64,000 bases of DNA from positions 4,961,501 through 5,025,500 of the forward strand of contig NZ_JALJWP010000001.1 in the NCBI RefSeq assembly GCF_024169245.1. Reading direction: 5' to 3'. A model generated the notes under the pieces. That model was not told where the DNA came from. It made no database searches and saw nothing but the letters and a program-made list of their open reading frames with translations. Positions 27,449 through 38,962 of this stretch are shown here, piece by piece; position 1 is the stretch's first letter, and each line of letters opens with the position of its first letter. The translations under genes and the position numbers were made by a program. The stretch comes from Pseudomonas koreensis. Lineage in GTDB: Bacteria; Pseudomonadota; Gammaproteobacteria; Pseudomonadales; Pseudomonadaceae.

Positions 27449-27823
27449 TCAAAGTTTGGTCAGGGACAGGCCGGCCCACGTGGCGAGCAGCCCGCCGAAT
27501 ACGCTGAGTGCCGCGTAGCCCAGGGCCAGCAACACTTGCCCGCTTTCCAGCAGGCGCACCGTATCCAGTGAAAAGGATGAAAAAGTCGTCAGCCCCCCGA
27601 GGAAGCCGACCATCAACCCGGCGCGCACCTCGATCGGCACTTCCGGGCGTATCAAAAACAGGCCGTACAACACGCCAATCAGCAGGCAGCCCACGATATT
27701 AACGGCCAGCGTCGCGGTATAGAAGTGCCGCGGCCAATTGGCGCTGACCCAATTGCCGGTGGCGAAGCGCAACAATGTGCCAGCGACGCCGCCGACCGAC
27801 ACTGCGATGATCAATGGGACCAC
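27449..27823 (-). CDS. crcB: Fluoride efflux channel CrcB/Fluc
   Basis: 124 residues, four membrane helices. The [13 protein letters not shown] motif with its phenylalanine-box residues and Na-site threonines is intact, as is the first-helix [11 protein letters not shown] dual-topology dimer exports fluoride. Its start overlaps the rarA stop. I looked for a fluoride riboswitch upstream and do not see one, which fits transcription from the rarA promoter. Confidence 0.93.
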   Translation of the reverse strand: MVPLIIAVSVGGVAGTLLRFATGNWVSANWPRHFYTATLAVNIVGCLLIGVLYGLFLIRPEVPIEVRAGLMVGFLGGLTTFSSFSLDTVRLLESGQVLLALGYAALSVFGGLLATWAGLSLTKL

Positions 27824-29145
27824 TACTTTCTCCGCTGCCGAGGGCTCAGACGATCGAGTTGAGCGAGGTGATTGAGCTTCTCGCCGATCTTCAACTCCAG
27901 GCCACGGGGCACTGGCTGATAGAACGGAATCGGCTCGAGTTCTTCCGGGAAATAGTCTTCGCCGGCGGCATAAGCGTCCGGCTCGTCGTGGGCGTAGCGG
28001 TACTCGTCGCCGTAACCCAATTGCTTCATCAGCTTGGTCGGAGCATTGCGCAGGTGCAGCGGCACTTCCAGCGAGCCGTTTTCGGCAGCCGCGCGCAGGG
28101 CGGTCTTGAAGCCCATGTACACCGCATTACTTTTCGGTGCGCAGGCCAGATACGTGATGGCCTGGGCCACTGCCAACTCGCCCTCGGGACTGCCGAGACG
28201 CTCCTGCACCTCCCACGCCGCCAGGCACAGGCTCAGCGCACGCGGGTCGGCATTGCCAATGTCTTCGCTGGCCATGCGCACCACGCGCCGCGCCAGATAC
28301 AGCGGATCGCAGCCGCCGTCGATCATCCGCGCGAACCAGTACAGCGCGCCGTCAGGATTGGAGCCGCGCACTGATTTGTGCAGGGCCGAGATCTGGTCAT
28401 AAAACGCTTCGCCACCCTTGTCGAAACGTCGACGGGTGTCGCCGAGCAGGCTTTGCAGCAGCTCGGTGCCGATTTCGCTATTGTCTTCAGCCAGGTCGGA
28501 GGCGTTCTCCAGCAGATTGAGCAGACGCCGGCCATCGCCATCAGCGGCGGACAGCAGCATCTGAAAACCCTCATCGCTCAGTGTCAGATTGCGCTTGCCC
28601 AGCCCGCGCTCTTCGGTCAAGGCCCGATGCACCAGTTTGCGCAGCGCCGCTTCGTCGAGGCTTTTCAGCACATAGACACGGGCACGCGACAACAAGGCGT
28701 TGTTCAGTTCGAACGAAGGGTTTTCGGTGGTGGCGCCGATGAAGATCAGCGTGCCGTCTTCAACGTATGGCAGAAACGCGTCCTGCTGCGACTTGTTGAA
28801 GCGGTGCACCTCGTCGACAAACAGGATCGTGCGTTTGCCGTACTGGCCGGCCTGCTGCTTGGCAATTTCAACGGCCTGACGGATTTCCTTGACCCCGGCG
28901 AGCACCGCCGAGACCGTTTCGAAGTGCGCATCGGAGACTTCAGCGAGCAACCGCGCCAGGGTAGTCTTGCCCACACCCGGCGGCCCCCAGAAGATCATCG
29001 AATGCAGCGCGCCCTGCTCCAGCGCCTCGCGCAGAGGCTTGCCGCGAGCGAGCAGGTGTTCCTGACCGACGTACTCATCCAGATTGGCCGCACGCAGACG
29101 CGCGGCCAGGGGTTGGGCTATCGGTGCACTGCGAAACAGATCCAT
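27823..29145 (-). CDS. rarA: Replication-associated recombination protein A
   Basis: 440 residues, AAA+ clamp-loader-like ATPase. Walker [15 protein letters not shown], Walker [12 protein letters not shown], sensor [15 protein letters not shown], arginine region [10 protein letters not shown]; the C-terminal tetramerisation domain is present. It acts at stalled replication forks. ATG at 29145 gives the family start [18 protein letters not shown]; an upstream in-frame start at 29181 overlaps a REPIN and is unlikely. Confidence 0.95.
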   Translation of the reverse strand: MDLFRSAPIAQPLAARLRAANLDEYVGQEHLLARGKPLREALEQGALHSMIFWGPPGVGKTTLARLLAEVSDAHFETVSAVLAGVKEIRQAVEIAKQQAGQYGKRTILFVDEVHRFNKSQQDAFLPYVEDGTLIFIGATTENPSFELNNALLSRARVYVLKSLDEAALRKLVHRALTEERGLGKRNLTLSDEGFQMLLSAADGDGRRLLNLLENASDLAEDNSEIGTELLQSLLGDTRRRFDKGGEAFYDQISALHKSVRGSNPDGALYWFARMIDGGCDPLYLARRVVRMASEDIGNADPRALSLCLAAWEVQERLGSPEGELAVAQAITYLACAPKSNAVYMGFKTALRAAAENGSLEVPLHLRNAPTKLMKQLGYGDEYRYAHDEPDAYAAGEDYFPEELEPIPFYQPVPRGLELKIGEKLNHLAQLDRLSPRQRRK

Positions 29146-29181
29146 CACTACGTTCGAAACCTCATTGGGCACAACAACCAT

Positions 29182-29271
29182 TGTGGGAGCGAGCTTGCTC
29201 GCGAAGGCGGTGTATCAGGCGCCAGACAGATTGCCTGTCCGATCGCATTCGCGAGCAAGCTCGCTCCCACA
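29182..29271. repeat. REPIN (GTGGGAGCGAGC family)
   Basis: Perfect 24-bp arms TGTGGGAGCGAGCTTGCTCG+CGAA (29182-29205) and complement (29248-29271), with a 42-base spacer, immediately after the lolA stop and before the rarA start. The rarA promoter must lie inside or upstream of this element or upstream of lolA. Confidence 0.92.
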
Positions 29272-29281
29272 GGGTTTGAAA

Positions 29282-29902
29282 TTATTCCTGGATGACGTCG
29301 GCACCCTTGGGGATGTCGAATTTGAACTTCGACGCCGGTACCGCTTCGTTGGCCTTGACCCCGGTAAACAGGATATTGGTGCGCTGGCCGACACTGTCAA
29401 TCAGTTGCATGTCATTGAGCAGCCCGTTGCGGAACGACAGGCGCAGATTGTCGAACAGGGTGTCCTTGGTTTTCGGCTTGAGGGTAAAGTCGATCACACC
29501 GCCCGCCTCTTTCGCGCTGATATCGAAGCTCTGGCTGATCTTCGAGACATCGCCGGACAACAGCAGCGCCGGGGTCTGGGTCAGACGCTCATCGAGCTTC
29601 TTGATGGTTGCCTGTTCCAGGTCCGGGTCCCACAGGGTGACTTTCTTGCCATCGGAGACCATGGTCTGCTCGGCCGGCGCGTTGGTGTGCCAGTAAAACA
29701 GGCCCGGACGCTGCAGGGTCATATTGCCGGTGGTCTCCTGCAATTGAGTGCCGCCGCCGTCGAGGGTCAACTGCGAAAAATTCGCCGACAGGGTTTTCGA
29801 TGTTTCCAGCAATTGGGTCAGACGCGCCACGTCCTTTTCGTCGGCGTGGGCCGTGAGCGTGGTCAGCGCCAGTACTGGCAACAGCATGCGGATAAGGCGC
29901 AT
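29282..29902 (-). CDS. lolA: Outer-membrane lipoprotein carrier LolA
   Basis: 206 residues with a Sec signal (about 1-20, ending LTAHA). The LolA fold is indicated by the [20 protein letters not shown] and [21 protein letters not shown] segments; W in LFYWHTNAP is typical. It ferries lipoproteins from LolCDE to LolB across the periplasm. Lies 68 bases after ftsK, an arrangement conserved in pseudomonads. Confidence 0.93.
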   Translation of the reverse strand: MRLIRMLLPVLALTTLTAHADEKDVARLTQLLETSKTLSANFSQLTLDGGGTQLQETTGNMTLQRPGLFYWHTNAPAEQTMVSDGKKVTLWDPDLEQATIKKLDERLTQTPALLLSGDVSKISQSFDISAKEAGGVIDFTLKPKTKDTLFDNLRLSFRNGLLNDMQLIDSVGQRTNILFTGVKANEAVPASKFKFDIPKGADVIQE

Positions 29903-29970
29903 GAGAGTCCTCTTGAATACTCGTGGGAAAGCGAATGGCGCATCATTGCGCCACTCGAATCGTTGCGTTA

Positions 29971-32379
<2,409 letters not shown>

Positions 32380-32898
32380 AACGCTTCTTTTCCTGCGCCC
32401 GAGGCGCGTCCATCTATTGAATGACGATAAAAAACTGCCAGTCCAGGCAGGTAACAAAGGTGAAAAGCCCAATTGAGACTACTTTTAACACTGTGCCACT
32501 GGTTTTATAAACACGGCCATAAACACTGTGCACAGCGCAAAGCCGTCACAACCCGGCATTGTACGGGTTTGCGCGCCCGACGCCATGCTTGAGACCCTTG
32601 CCTTGAGCATAGCCAAACGTACACGCGCTGCGTTGCAATTGGAGCACGCATTGTCTTTTGTGACAAAGGCTTATGAGCTGTATTTGATGAACGTAGCGAA
32701 GCCAGCGATTTCTATTGAGTCAAAACGATTTGCGAGCATCGCCATGGTGACGCTTACGACCACGGCCGACACATCAAGTTGCAGCCCGATGGTTACCGCA
32801 CCGGACATCTGTGCAGGACATTGGCGCCGTTTCGCGGCAAACTCTTTCGCGGGGCTGCGCGCCCCTGACCGCCCTCCCCTTCTGCAAGCCTGGATGCC
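32380..32898. other. Gene-free interval between ftsK and aat
   Basis: 519 bases with no gene I can support. It must hold the divergent promoters of ftsK and aat. One plus-strand frame (32528-32905, 125 codons) is open across most of it but has no recognisable motif and overlaps the aat start. In P. aeruginosa PAO1 thioredoxin reductase trxB1 occupies this place, by my recollection; I find no CAVC active site or FAD-binding motif here. Confidence 0.6.
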
Positions 32899-33579
32899 AT
32901 GCTGACTTGGTTACAACGTAACTCCCTGACCTTCCCTTCACTGGACAAGGCCACGCGTGAACCGAACGGGTTGCTCGCCGCCGGTGGCGACCTGTCTGCC
33001 GATCGATTGATCCAGGCCTATCGCCATGGCTGCTTCCCATGGTTTTCCGAGGGTCAGCCAATTCTCTGGTGGTCGCCCGATCCCCGCACCGTGCTTTTTC
33101 CCGATGAACTGCATGTCTCGCGCAGTCTCGCCAAACTGCTGCGCAAGGAACGCTATCAAGTAACCTTCGACGAGGATTTCGACGCCGTCATCCGCGCCTG
33201 CGCCGCGCCCCGGGATTACGCTGACGGCACCTGGATCACGGAGGCCATGCAGAATGCTTACATGGAGCTGCATCGTCGCGGTTTCGCTCATTCGGTTGAG
33301 GTCTGGGGCGATGGACAACTGGTCGGCGGCCTGTATGGCCTGGCGATGGGCCAACTGTTTTTTGGCGAGTCGATGTTCAGCCGCGCCGACAACGCTTCGA
33401 AGTACGGCTTCGCGACCTTGGTGCAGCATTTGAAAGCCGCCGGCTTTGTCCTGATCGACTGCCAGATGCCGACCGATCATCTTCAGAGCCTCGGTGCACG
33501 ATCGATCGCGCGTAGCGAATTCGCCGATTATCTGGCTCGGCATCTCGACCAACCGAACACAGCGACCTGGGTTTGCTGA
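32899..33579 (+). CDS. aat: Leucyl/phenylalanyl-tRNA-protein transferase
   Basis: 226 residues. The family core [46 protein letters not shown] and [20 protein letters not shown] is complete. It adds Leu or Phe to proteins with N-terminal Lys or Arg, marking them for ClpAP through ClpS; both clpA and clpS are about 3 kb away. Upstream of bpt with a 58-base gap. Confidence 0.96.
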   Translation: MLTWLQRNSLTFPSLDKATREPNGLLAAGGDLSADRLIQAYRHGCFPWFSEGQPILWWSPDPRTVLFPDELHVSRSLAKLLRKERYQVTFDEDFDAVIRACAAPRDYADGTWITEAMQNAYMELHRRGFAHSVEVWGDGQLVGGLYGLAMGQLFFGESMFSRADNASKYGFATLVQHLKAAGFVLIDCQMPTDHLQSLGARSIARSEFADYLARHLDQPNTATWVC

Positions 33580-33637
33580 GCGACTTTTGCGCAGGTGGCT
33601 TACACTTAATCCACCAGCTTATCCCGAGGGTTGATTC

Positions 33638-34345
33638 ATGACCGAGTTGGCGCGATTGAAGTTCTATGCCACTCAGCCCCACTCTTGCAGTTATCTGCCC
33701 GAGGAGCAGGCCACGACGCTGTTTCTCGACCCGAGTCAGCCCATGGATGTGCACGTCTACGCAGATCTGTCGGAAATGGGCTTTCGTCGCAGCGGCGATC
33801 ACCTGTACCGGCCGCATTGCCAGAATTGCAATGCGTGCGTGCCTGCGCGTATTCCTTCCGCCCAGTTCATTGCCAATCGCCAGCAGAAGCGTATCTACAA
33901 ACGCAACGCCGATTTGCAAGTGCAGCCAGTCAAACCGCAGTTCAGTGAAGAATACTTCGATCTGTACCAGCGCTACATCGAACAGCGCCATGCCGACGGC
34001 GACATGTACCCGCCGAGCCGTGATCAGTTCTCGACGTTCCTGGTGCGTGACTTGCCCTTCTCGCGCTTTTATGAGTTTCGACTCGACGGACGGTTGCTCG
34101 CGGTGGCGGTGACCGATCTTCTGCCTAACGGTTTGTCGGCGGTGTACACCTTCTACGAACCGAACGAAGAACGCCGCAGCCTGGGGCGTTACGCGATCCT
34201 CTGGCAAATCGCCGAGAGCCAGCGCTTGGGCCTTGAGGCGGTGTACCTGGGTTACTGGATCAAGAACTGCAAAAAGATGAACTACAAGACGCAATATCGG
34301 CCCATCGAATTGCTGATCAACCAGCGCTGGGTCGTCCTGAACTAA
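33638..34345 (+). CDS. bpt: Aspartate/glutamate leucyltransferase
   Basis: 235 residues, ATE family. The N-terminal cysteine cluster is recognisable ([19 protein letters not shown] with [10 protein letters not shown]), and the C-terminal GNAT-like half contains [13 protein letters not shown]. In gamma-proteobacteria this enzyme attaches Leu to N-terminal Asp/Glu, a second entry into the ClpS-ClpAP N-degron path. Probably co-transcribed with aat. Confidence 0.93.
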   Translation: MTELARLKFYATQPHSCSYLPEEQATTLFLDPSQPMDVHVYADLSEMGFRRSGDHLYRPHCQNCNACVPARIPSAQFIANRQQKRIYKRNADLQVQPVKPQFSEEYFDLYQRYIEQRHADGDMYPPSRDQFSTFLVRDLPFSRFYEFRLDGRLLAVAVTDLLPNGLSAVYTFYEPNEERRSLGRYAILWQIAESQRLGLEAVYLGYWIKNCKKMNYKTQYRPIELLINQRWVVLN

Positions 34346-34457
34346 ACCCGCGGCCTAAACCCCTTGGCGTAAACCCCATTTTTCGGGCACAATGCACGCC
34401 GCTTTTGCCTGGCGCAGTTGCACCGGGCCATTCATTGGATACCGAGGGCTTTACTGC

Positions 34458-34676
34458 ATGTCGAAAGAAGACAGCTTCGAAATGGAAGGCACTGTCGTCG
34501 ACACCCTGCCCAACACCATGTTTCGTGTGGAGTTGGAAAATGGGCACGTCGTAACCGCGCATATTTCCGGCAAGATGCGCAAGAACTACATTCGTATTCT
34601 TACCGGTGACAAAGTGCGCGTCGAGCTGACGCCCTATGATTTGAGCAAAGGGCGGATCACTTACCGCGCTCGTTAA
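34458..34676 (+). CDS. infA: Translation initiation factor IF-1
   Basis: 72 residues, the exact usual size, a single OB/S1 fold: [38 protein letters not shown], ending KGRITYRAR. Binds the A site of the 30S subunit during initiation. A strong terminator follows 15 bases after the stop, isolating it from the repeat-rich interval. Confidence 0.97.
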
Positions 34677-34690
34677 TCAAGTCAATACAG

Positions 34691-34719
34691 AACGCCCGGG
34701 TTATGCCGGGCGTTTTTGT
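34691..34719 (+). terminator. Terminator of infA
   Basis: AACGCCCGG / CCGGGCGTT with a six-base loop and five further Ts. Confidence 0.93.
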
Positions 34720-34725
34720 TTGTCT

Positions 34726-34763
34726 GGGGTTTGGGGTTTTGTGGGTTTTGTGGGTTTTGGGGG
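34726..34763 (+). other. G-quadruplex-type motif
   Basis: Five runs of three or more Gs separated by short T-rich loops (GGGG TTT GGGG TTTTGT GGG TTTTGT GGG TTTT GGGGG). Four runs suffice for an intramolecular quadruplex on the plus strand. It starts seven bases beyond the infA terminator. Confidence 0.75.
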
Positions 34764-34804
34764 CATATCCGTTGCTGCGGGTGCTGCCGCTGGCGGTTTC
34801 GCTT

Positions 34805-35020
34805 TTACAGCGAGTCACCTTTTCCAAACGCCGAAAAGGTAACCCAAAAGGCTTTGCCCCGGCGTTCGGCCCGCTCGCTAGGGCTCGGGGTACCTTCGTT
34901 ACGGGATCGATCCGGGCGCAGCGCCTCCGGTTTGCTTCGCTGCACCTCCTCTCGCTGTGTACGACTGCGTCGTACGGTCGCTGCGCTCCCACGCCCGGAT
35001 CGATCCCGTAACGAAGCCTG
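34805..35020 (-). repeat. Structured dispersed repeat, diverged inverted copy C
   Basis: This is a relative of copies A and B in the opposite orientation. It keeps the loop CAAACGCC inside a changed stem ACCTTTTC / GAAAAGGT (34817-34840), the hairpin GTACGAC-TGC-GTCGTAC (34959-34975) in place of GTCTGGC-TGC-GCCAGAC, and a perfect 25-bp closing stem starting CTTCGTTACGGGATCGATCC (34894-34918) paired with 34992-35016. Intervening single-stranded words (CTCCGGTTTGCT, GCTGCACCTCCT, GGTCGCTGCGCTCCCA) are conserved with A and B. Confidence 0.85.
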
Positions 35021-35058
35021 CCGAAGGGGCAAAAGGTCAAAAGCCGAAGCAAAGCAAA

Positions 35059-35106
35059 AGCCAGATCAAGAGCCAGATCAAGAGCCAGATCAAGAGCCAG
35101 ATCAAA
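35059..35106. repeat. Four tandem 12-bp units AGCCAGATCAAG
   Basis: Four copies, the last ending AAA, leading directly into a REP half-site (35101-35132). It is the same position and similar word content as the hexamer array at 5455, but with an independent repeat unit. Confidence 0.9.
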
Positions 35107-35132
35107 AGATCGCAGCCTTCGGCAGCTCCTAC
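35101..35132. repeat. Single REP half-site (GCTGCCGAAGGC family)
   Basis: ATCAAAAGATCGCAGCCTTC+GGCAGCTCCTAC, without its mirror partner; preceded by the 12-bp array. Confidence 0.85.
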
Positions 35133-35180
35133 AGTTGGATCGTGGGTCTCTGATGGAAACTGGTTGACCAGCAGGGCGCC

Positions 35181-35275
35181 ATCGCGAGCAGGCTCACTCC
35201 TGCAATTGGATCGAGTACAACCTCAAGAAACACGTCGGCTGTCAGGCCGCCTTCGCGAGCAGGCTCGCTCCCACA
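35181..35275. repeat. Two REP half-sites in the same orientation
   Basis: ATCGCGAGCAGGCTCACTCC+TGCA (35181-35204) and TTCGCGAGCAGGCTCGCTCC+CACA (35252-35275). Unlike the other pairs in the window they are direct, not inverted, so they do not form a REPIN hairpin with each other. Confidence 0.85.
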
Positions 35276-35348
35276 AAAGCAAAAAAAGCAGCGCAGCTGC
35301 CCGCGGCGAAGCCGCCCCACTCAACAATGAGCGTTAGCTCGAGTGCTT

Positions 35349-35583
35349 TTGATCCATGGGCGACGTCGGAAGGCTGAGTGGAGGGATTGATCCGGGCGTG
35401 GGAGCGCAGCGACCGTCTGGCGCAGCCAGACACAGCGGAAGGAGGTGCAGCGGAGCAAACCGGAGCCGCTGCGCCCGGATCGATCCCGCAGCGAAGGAAC
35501 CCGAGCCTGCGAGGGCCGAACGCAGGAGCAAGCGTTTTTTTGCTTACTTTTTTTAGGCGTTTGTAAAAAAAGTGAGTCGCCGT
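35349..35583 (+). repeat. 235-bp structured dispersed repeat, copy B
   Basis: This matches copy A at 5592-5826 except for three single-base differences I can find (positions 9, 31 and 105 of the element). It has the same closing stem (35383-35398 with 35472-35487), hairpin (35415-35431) and distal A/T-stem hairpin near 35546-35573. It has the same plus-strand orientation as A and the opposite orientation to its neighbour C, and lies in the converging space between infA and clpA. Confidence 0.88.
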
Positions 35584-35652
35584 CAGGCGAAACCGCCAGC
35601 CGGAGCACGGCAAAAACGGATATTCACCCAAACCCCCCAAACGACAAACAGC

Positions 35653-35676
35653 AAAAAGGCGCCCGAAGGCGCCTTT
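35653..35676 (-). terminator. Terminator of clpA
   Basis: AAAGGCGCC / GGCGCCTTT with a four-base loop. On the minus strand the stem is followed by additional Ts, 25 bases past the clpA stop. Confidence 0.88.
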
Positions 35677-35700
35677 AGCGTTACCAACAGACAACAGCCG

Positions 35701-37971
35701 TCAGGCCATTTCCGCCGTAGTTTCGAAGTCGAACGTCAACTCCCCGTCCTTGATGTCGATGTGCACCACACCGCCATGCTCGGCCAGTTCGCCAAACAGA
35801 ATCTCCTCCGCCAACGGACGCTTGATCTTGTCCTGGATCAGACGCGCCATTGGACGTGCGCCCATCGCCGAATCGTAACCACCGGCCGCCAGCCAGCTGC
35901 GCGCCGCGTCGGTAACCTCCAGCAACACACGCTTGTCTTCCAACTGCGCTTGCAGCTCGGTAAGGAACTTGTCCACCACGCTTTTGATGACCTCATGACT
36001 GAGGCGACCAAACTGGATAATGGTATCCAGCCGGTTACGGAATTCCGGCGTAAAGCTCTTCTTGATCACTTCCATCGCATCAGACGAGTGATCCTGATGG
36101 GTGAAACCGATCGAAGCCCGCGCGGCCGTTTCGGCACCGGCGTTGGTGGTCATAATCACGATCACGTTGCGGAAGTCCGCCTTGCGCCCGTTGTTATCGG
36201 TCAGCGTGCCATGGTCCATAACCTGCAACAGCAGATTGAAGACTTCCGGATGCGCCTTCTCGATTTCGTCGAGCAACAATACGCAATGTGGCTGCTTGGT
36301 GATCGCTTCGGTCAAAAGACCGCCCTGATCGAAACCGACATAGCCTGGAGGCGCACCGATCAGACGTGAAACGGTGTGACGCTCCATGTACTCGGACATG
36401 TCGAAGCGGACCAGCTCGATCCCCAGCGCTTTGGCCAGCTGTCGCGCGGCCTCGGTTTTACCGACACCGGTAGGCCCGGCGAAGAGAAACGAACCGACCG
36501 GCTTGTCAGGCGATTTGAGCCCCGCACGAGACAGTTTGATTGCAGTCGACAGCGAATCGATCGCAGCATCCTGACCGAACACCGTCAGTTTCAGGTCACG
36601 CTCAAGATTACGCAGCAGTTCCTTGTCGGAACTGGTGACGTGCTTTGGCGGAATCCGCGCGATTTTCGCGACAATGTCCTCGACCTGTGGCACTTCGATT
36701 CGCTTGACGCGCATCTCCACCGGTTGCAGACGCTGATAGGCGCCCGCCTCGTCGATCACGTCGATGGCCTTGTCCGGCATGTGCCGGTCATTGATGTAGC
36801 GCGACGCCAATTCCGCAGCGGCACGCAACGACTCATCGCTGTACTCGATGTTGTGATGCTGCTCGAAACGTCCTTTCAGACCGCGCAGGATACCGATGGT
36901 GTCTTCCACTGACGGCTCGACGACATCGACCTTCTGGAAGCGGCGCGCCAGGGCGCGATCCTTCTCGAAGATGCCACGGAATTCCTGGAACGTGGTCGAA
37001 CCGATGCAGCGAATGTCGCCAGACGACAGCAACGGCTTGAGCAGGTTGGACGCATCCATCACGCCACCGGACGCAGCACCCGCACCGATGATGGTGTGGA
37101 TCTCGTCGATGAACAGGATCGCCTGCGGACGTTTTTTCAGTTCATTGAGCAACGCCTTGAAGCGCTTCTCGAAATCACCACGATACTTGGTGCCCGCGAG
37201 CAAAGCGCCAAGATCGAGCGAATAAACAACCGCATTGGCCAGCAGATCCGGCACCTGATTATCGACGATGCGCTTGGCCAGGCCTTCGGCAATCGCGGTT
37301 TTACCCACGCCTGCTTCGCCGACCAGCAGCGGATTGTTCTTGCGCCGGCGCGCGAGAATCTGCGCGACACGCTCGACTTCCGATTCGCGGCCGACCAACG
37401 GATCGATGCGACCCTGGCGCGCGAGTTCGTTGAGGTTGCTGGCATAAGCATCCAGAGGATTGCCTGAAGAAGAAGACTCACCGCCCTCGTCGTCCTGCAT
37501 ATCTTGTTCACCTTCAGAGTGATCGCCGTGCCCCGGTACTTTGGAGATGCCGTGGGCGATGTAGTTGACGACATCGATGCGCGCAACGCTCTGCTGTTTC
37601 AGCAGGAACACTGCCTGACTCTCTTGCTCACTGAAGATGGCGACCAGCACATTGGCGCCGGTCACTTCGCGTTTGCCCGAGCTCTGTACGTGAAAAACAG
37701 CACGCTGCAGGACCCGCTGGAAACCCAGGGTTGGCTGGGTTTCGCGATCCTCGTCATGCACGGGGATCAATGGCGTGGTGGAGTCGATGAACTCCTGCAG
37801 ATCATGCTTGAGTTTGTCGAGGTTTGCGCCGCAGGCACGCAAAACGGTGGCGGCAGCCTCATTATCCAATAGGGCCAGCAGGAGATGTTCGACGGTCATG
37901 AACTCATGACGCTTCGAACGAGCCTCCTTGAAGGCTAGATTGAGGGTGACTTCGAGCTCGCGGTTTAACAT
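35701..37971 (-). CDS. clpA: ATP-dependent Clp protease ATP-binding subunit ClpA
   Basis: 756 residues: ClpS-binding N-domain (about 1-145), an acidic linker, AAA+ 1 with Walker [19 protein letters not shown]+ 2 with Walker [16 protein letters not shown], and the ClpP-docking loop region in the second module. The chaperone unfolds N-degron and SsrA-tagged proteins into ClpP. It is transcribed after clpS with a 30-base gap, as in most gamma-proteobacteria. Confidence 0.97.
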   Translation of the reverse strand: MLNRELEVTLNLAFKEARSKRHEFMTVEHLLLALLDNEAAATVLRACGANLDKLKHDLQEFIDSTTPLIPVHDEDRETQPTLGFQRVLQRAVFHVQSSGKREVTGANVLVAIFSEQESQAVFLLKQQSVARIDVVNYIAHGISKVPGHGDHSEGEQDMQDDEGGESSSSGNPLDAYASNLNELARQGRIDPLVGRESEVERVAQILARRRKNNPLLVGEAGVGKTAIAEGLAKRIVDNQVPDLLANAVVYSLDLGALLAGTKYRGDFEKRFKALLNELKKRPQAILFIDEIHTIIGAGAASGGVMDASNLLKPLLSSGDIRCIGSTTFQEFRGIFEKDRALARRFQKVDVVEPSVEDTIGILRGLKGRFEQHHNIEYSDESLRAAAELASRYINDRHMPDKAIDVIDEAGAYQRLQPVEMRVKRIEVPQVEDIVAKIARIPPKHVTSSDKELLRNLERDLKLTVFGQDAAIDSLSTAIKLSRAGLKSPDKPVGSFLFAGPTGVGKTEAARQLAKALGIELVRFDMSEYMERHTVSRLIGAPPGYVGFDQGGLLTEAITKQPHCVLLLDEIEKAHPEVFNLLLQVMDHGTLTDNNGRKADFRNVIVIMTTNAGAETAARASIGFTHQDHSSDAMEVIKKSFTPEFRNRLDTIIQFGRLSHEVIKSVVDKFLTELQAQLEDKRVLLEVTDAARSWLAAGGYDSAMGARPMARLIQDKIKRPLAEEILFGELAEHGGVVHIDIKDGELTFDFETTAEMA

Positions 37972-38001
37972 AGCTTCACCTCATACCCAAGTGGTCGGCG
38001 A

Positions 38002-38385
38002 TTAACCGTCCTTCTCGATTTCACAGAGTAGCGGATGCTGGCTTTCCCTGGCGTACTGGTTGACCTGCATGGCCTTTGTCTCGGCGATGTCGCGGGTAAA
38101 CACTCCACATACTGCCCGGCCTTCTGTATGGACGGCCAGCATGACCTTGGTCGCCAGCTCGCGATTCAGGTTAAAAAACACCTCGAGCACTTCGACGACG
38201 AAATCCATCGGTGTGTAGTCATCGTTGAACAAAACCACCTTGTACATCGGCGGCGCCTGTAACGCGGGCTTTGCTTCCTGAACAGCAACGCCTGCCGAAT
38301 CGTCGTCGTGCTCCTGTGGAAGATCCTTTTGGAGAAGCGGGCGATCCTGATTGAATGTTAGTCGAATCTGGCTGATTGCATGCAT
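38002..38385 (-). CDS. clpS: ClpS adaptor for N-degron substrates
   Basis: 127 residues. A flexible acidic N-terminal tail is followed by the ClpS fold: [20 protein letters not shown] holds the Asn-Asp-Asp of the N-end pocket, and [20 protein letters not shown] the remaining pocket and ClpA contact. It hands proteins with N-terminal Leu, Phe, Tyr or Trp to ClpA. Divergent from cspD. Confidence 0.95.
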   Translation of the reverse strand: MHAISQIRLTFNQDRPLLQKDLPQEHDDDSAGVAVQEAKPALQAPPMYKVVLFNDDYTPMDFVVEVLEVFFNLNRELATKVMLAVHTEGRAVCGVFTRDIAETKAMQVNQYARESQHPLLCEIEKDG

Positions 38386-38609
38386 GGAAAAAAAGGTTCG
38401 TCAGTTGTGCGAATACAGTGGTGGGGGCGGTTGCACACGTTTTCAACTACGACTGCCCGGTCACCTTGACTATCGGGAAAACGGTGTTACAACCAATAGA
38501 GCCCACAGTGGGTAAAAAAGATCCGCGGAGTCAATTCTTTTATCGAATTCGATTGCGGATGTCGTGGATGATACTCCAGCGATGGAGTCTGTTGCAGAGG
38601 GATTTGAGC

Positions 38610-38891
38610 ATGGCTGTCGGCAAGGTGAAATGGTTCAACAACGCCAAGGGGTTCGGCTTTATCAATACCGACGCCCGGGAAGGTCGCGATGAGGACGGCA
38701 AGGACATTGACTTCTTTGCCCACTACTCGGCCATTGAAATGGACGGGTACAAGACCCTGAAAGCGGGTCAGGCAGTCACATTCGACATCGTTCAAGGCCC
38801 CAAAGGCTTGCATGCCGTGAAGATAACTTCGGTCGAAGTCGCTTCGGCGCCAAGCTTTGTCGCCACTGAAAAACAAACGGTGACCCACTGA
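38610..38891 (+). CDS. cspD: Cold-shock-domain protein CspD
   Basis: 93 residues. An N-terminal cold shock domain with both RNP motifs (KGFGFI and DFFAHYSAI), plus the long loop and C-terminal tail that mark CspD apart from CspA. In E. coli it is a stationary-phase single-stranded DNA binder that blocks replication. GAGGG lies eight bases before the ATG. Confidence 0.92.
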   Translation: MAVGKVKWFNNAKGFGFINTDAREGRDEDGKDIDFFAHYSAIEMDGYKTLKAGQAVTFDIVQGPKGLHAVKITSVEVASAPSFVATEKQTVTH

Positions 38892-38912
38892 CACCTGAAT
38901 ACATTCAGTCAT

Positions 38913-38947
38913 AAAAACCGCCTGTCCCATTGAGTCAGGCGGTTTTT
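38913..38947. terminator. Bidirectional terminator between cspD and icd
   Basis: AAAAACCGCCTG / CAGGCGGTTTTT with an 11-base loop. A and T runs flank both arms, and it sits between converging genes. Confidence 0.93.
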
Positions 38948-38962
38948 GTGTGCCTGCGATTT

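Noticed and set aside
27824-29181. Fluoride riboswitch for crcB
   Set aside because: crcB begins inside the rarA stop codon, so there is no leader; nothing with the crcB-motif layout was seen upstream.
32528-32905. 125-codon plus-strand frame before aat
   Set aside because: GTG start, no motif, no ribosome site, and overlap with the aat start codon; listed only as part of the intergenic description.
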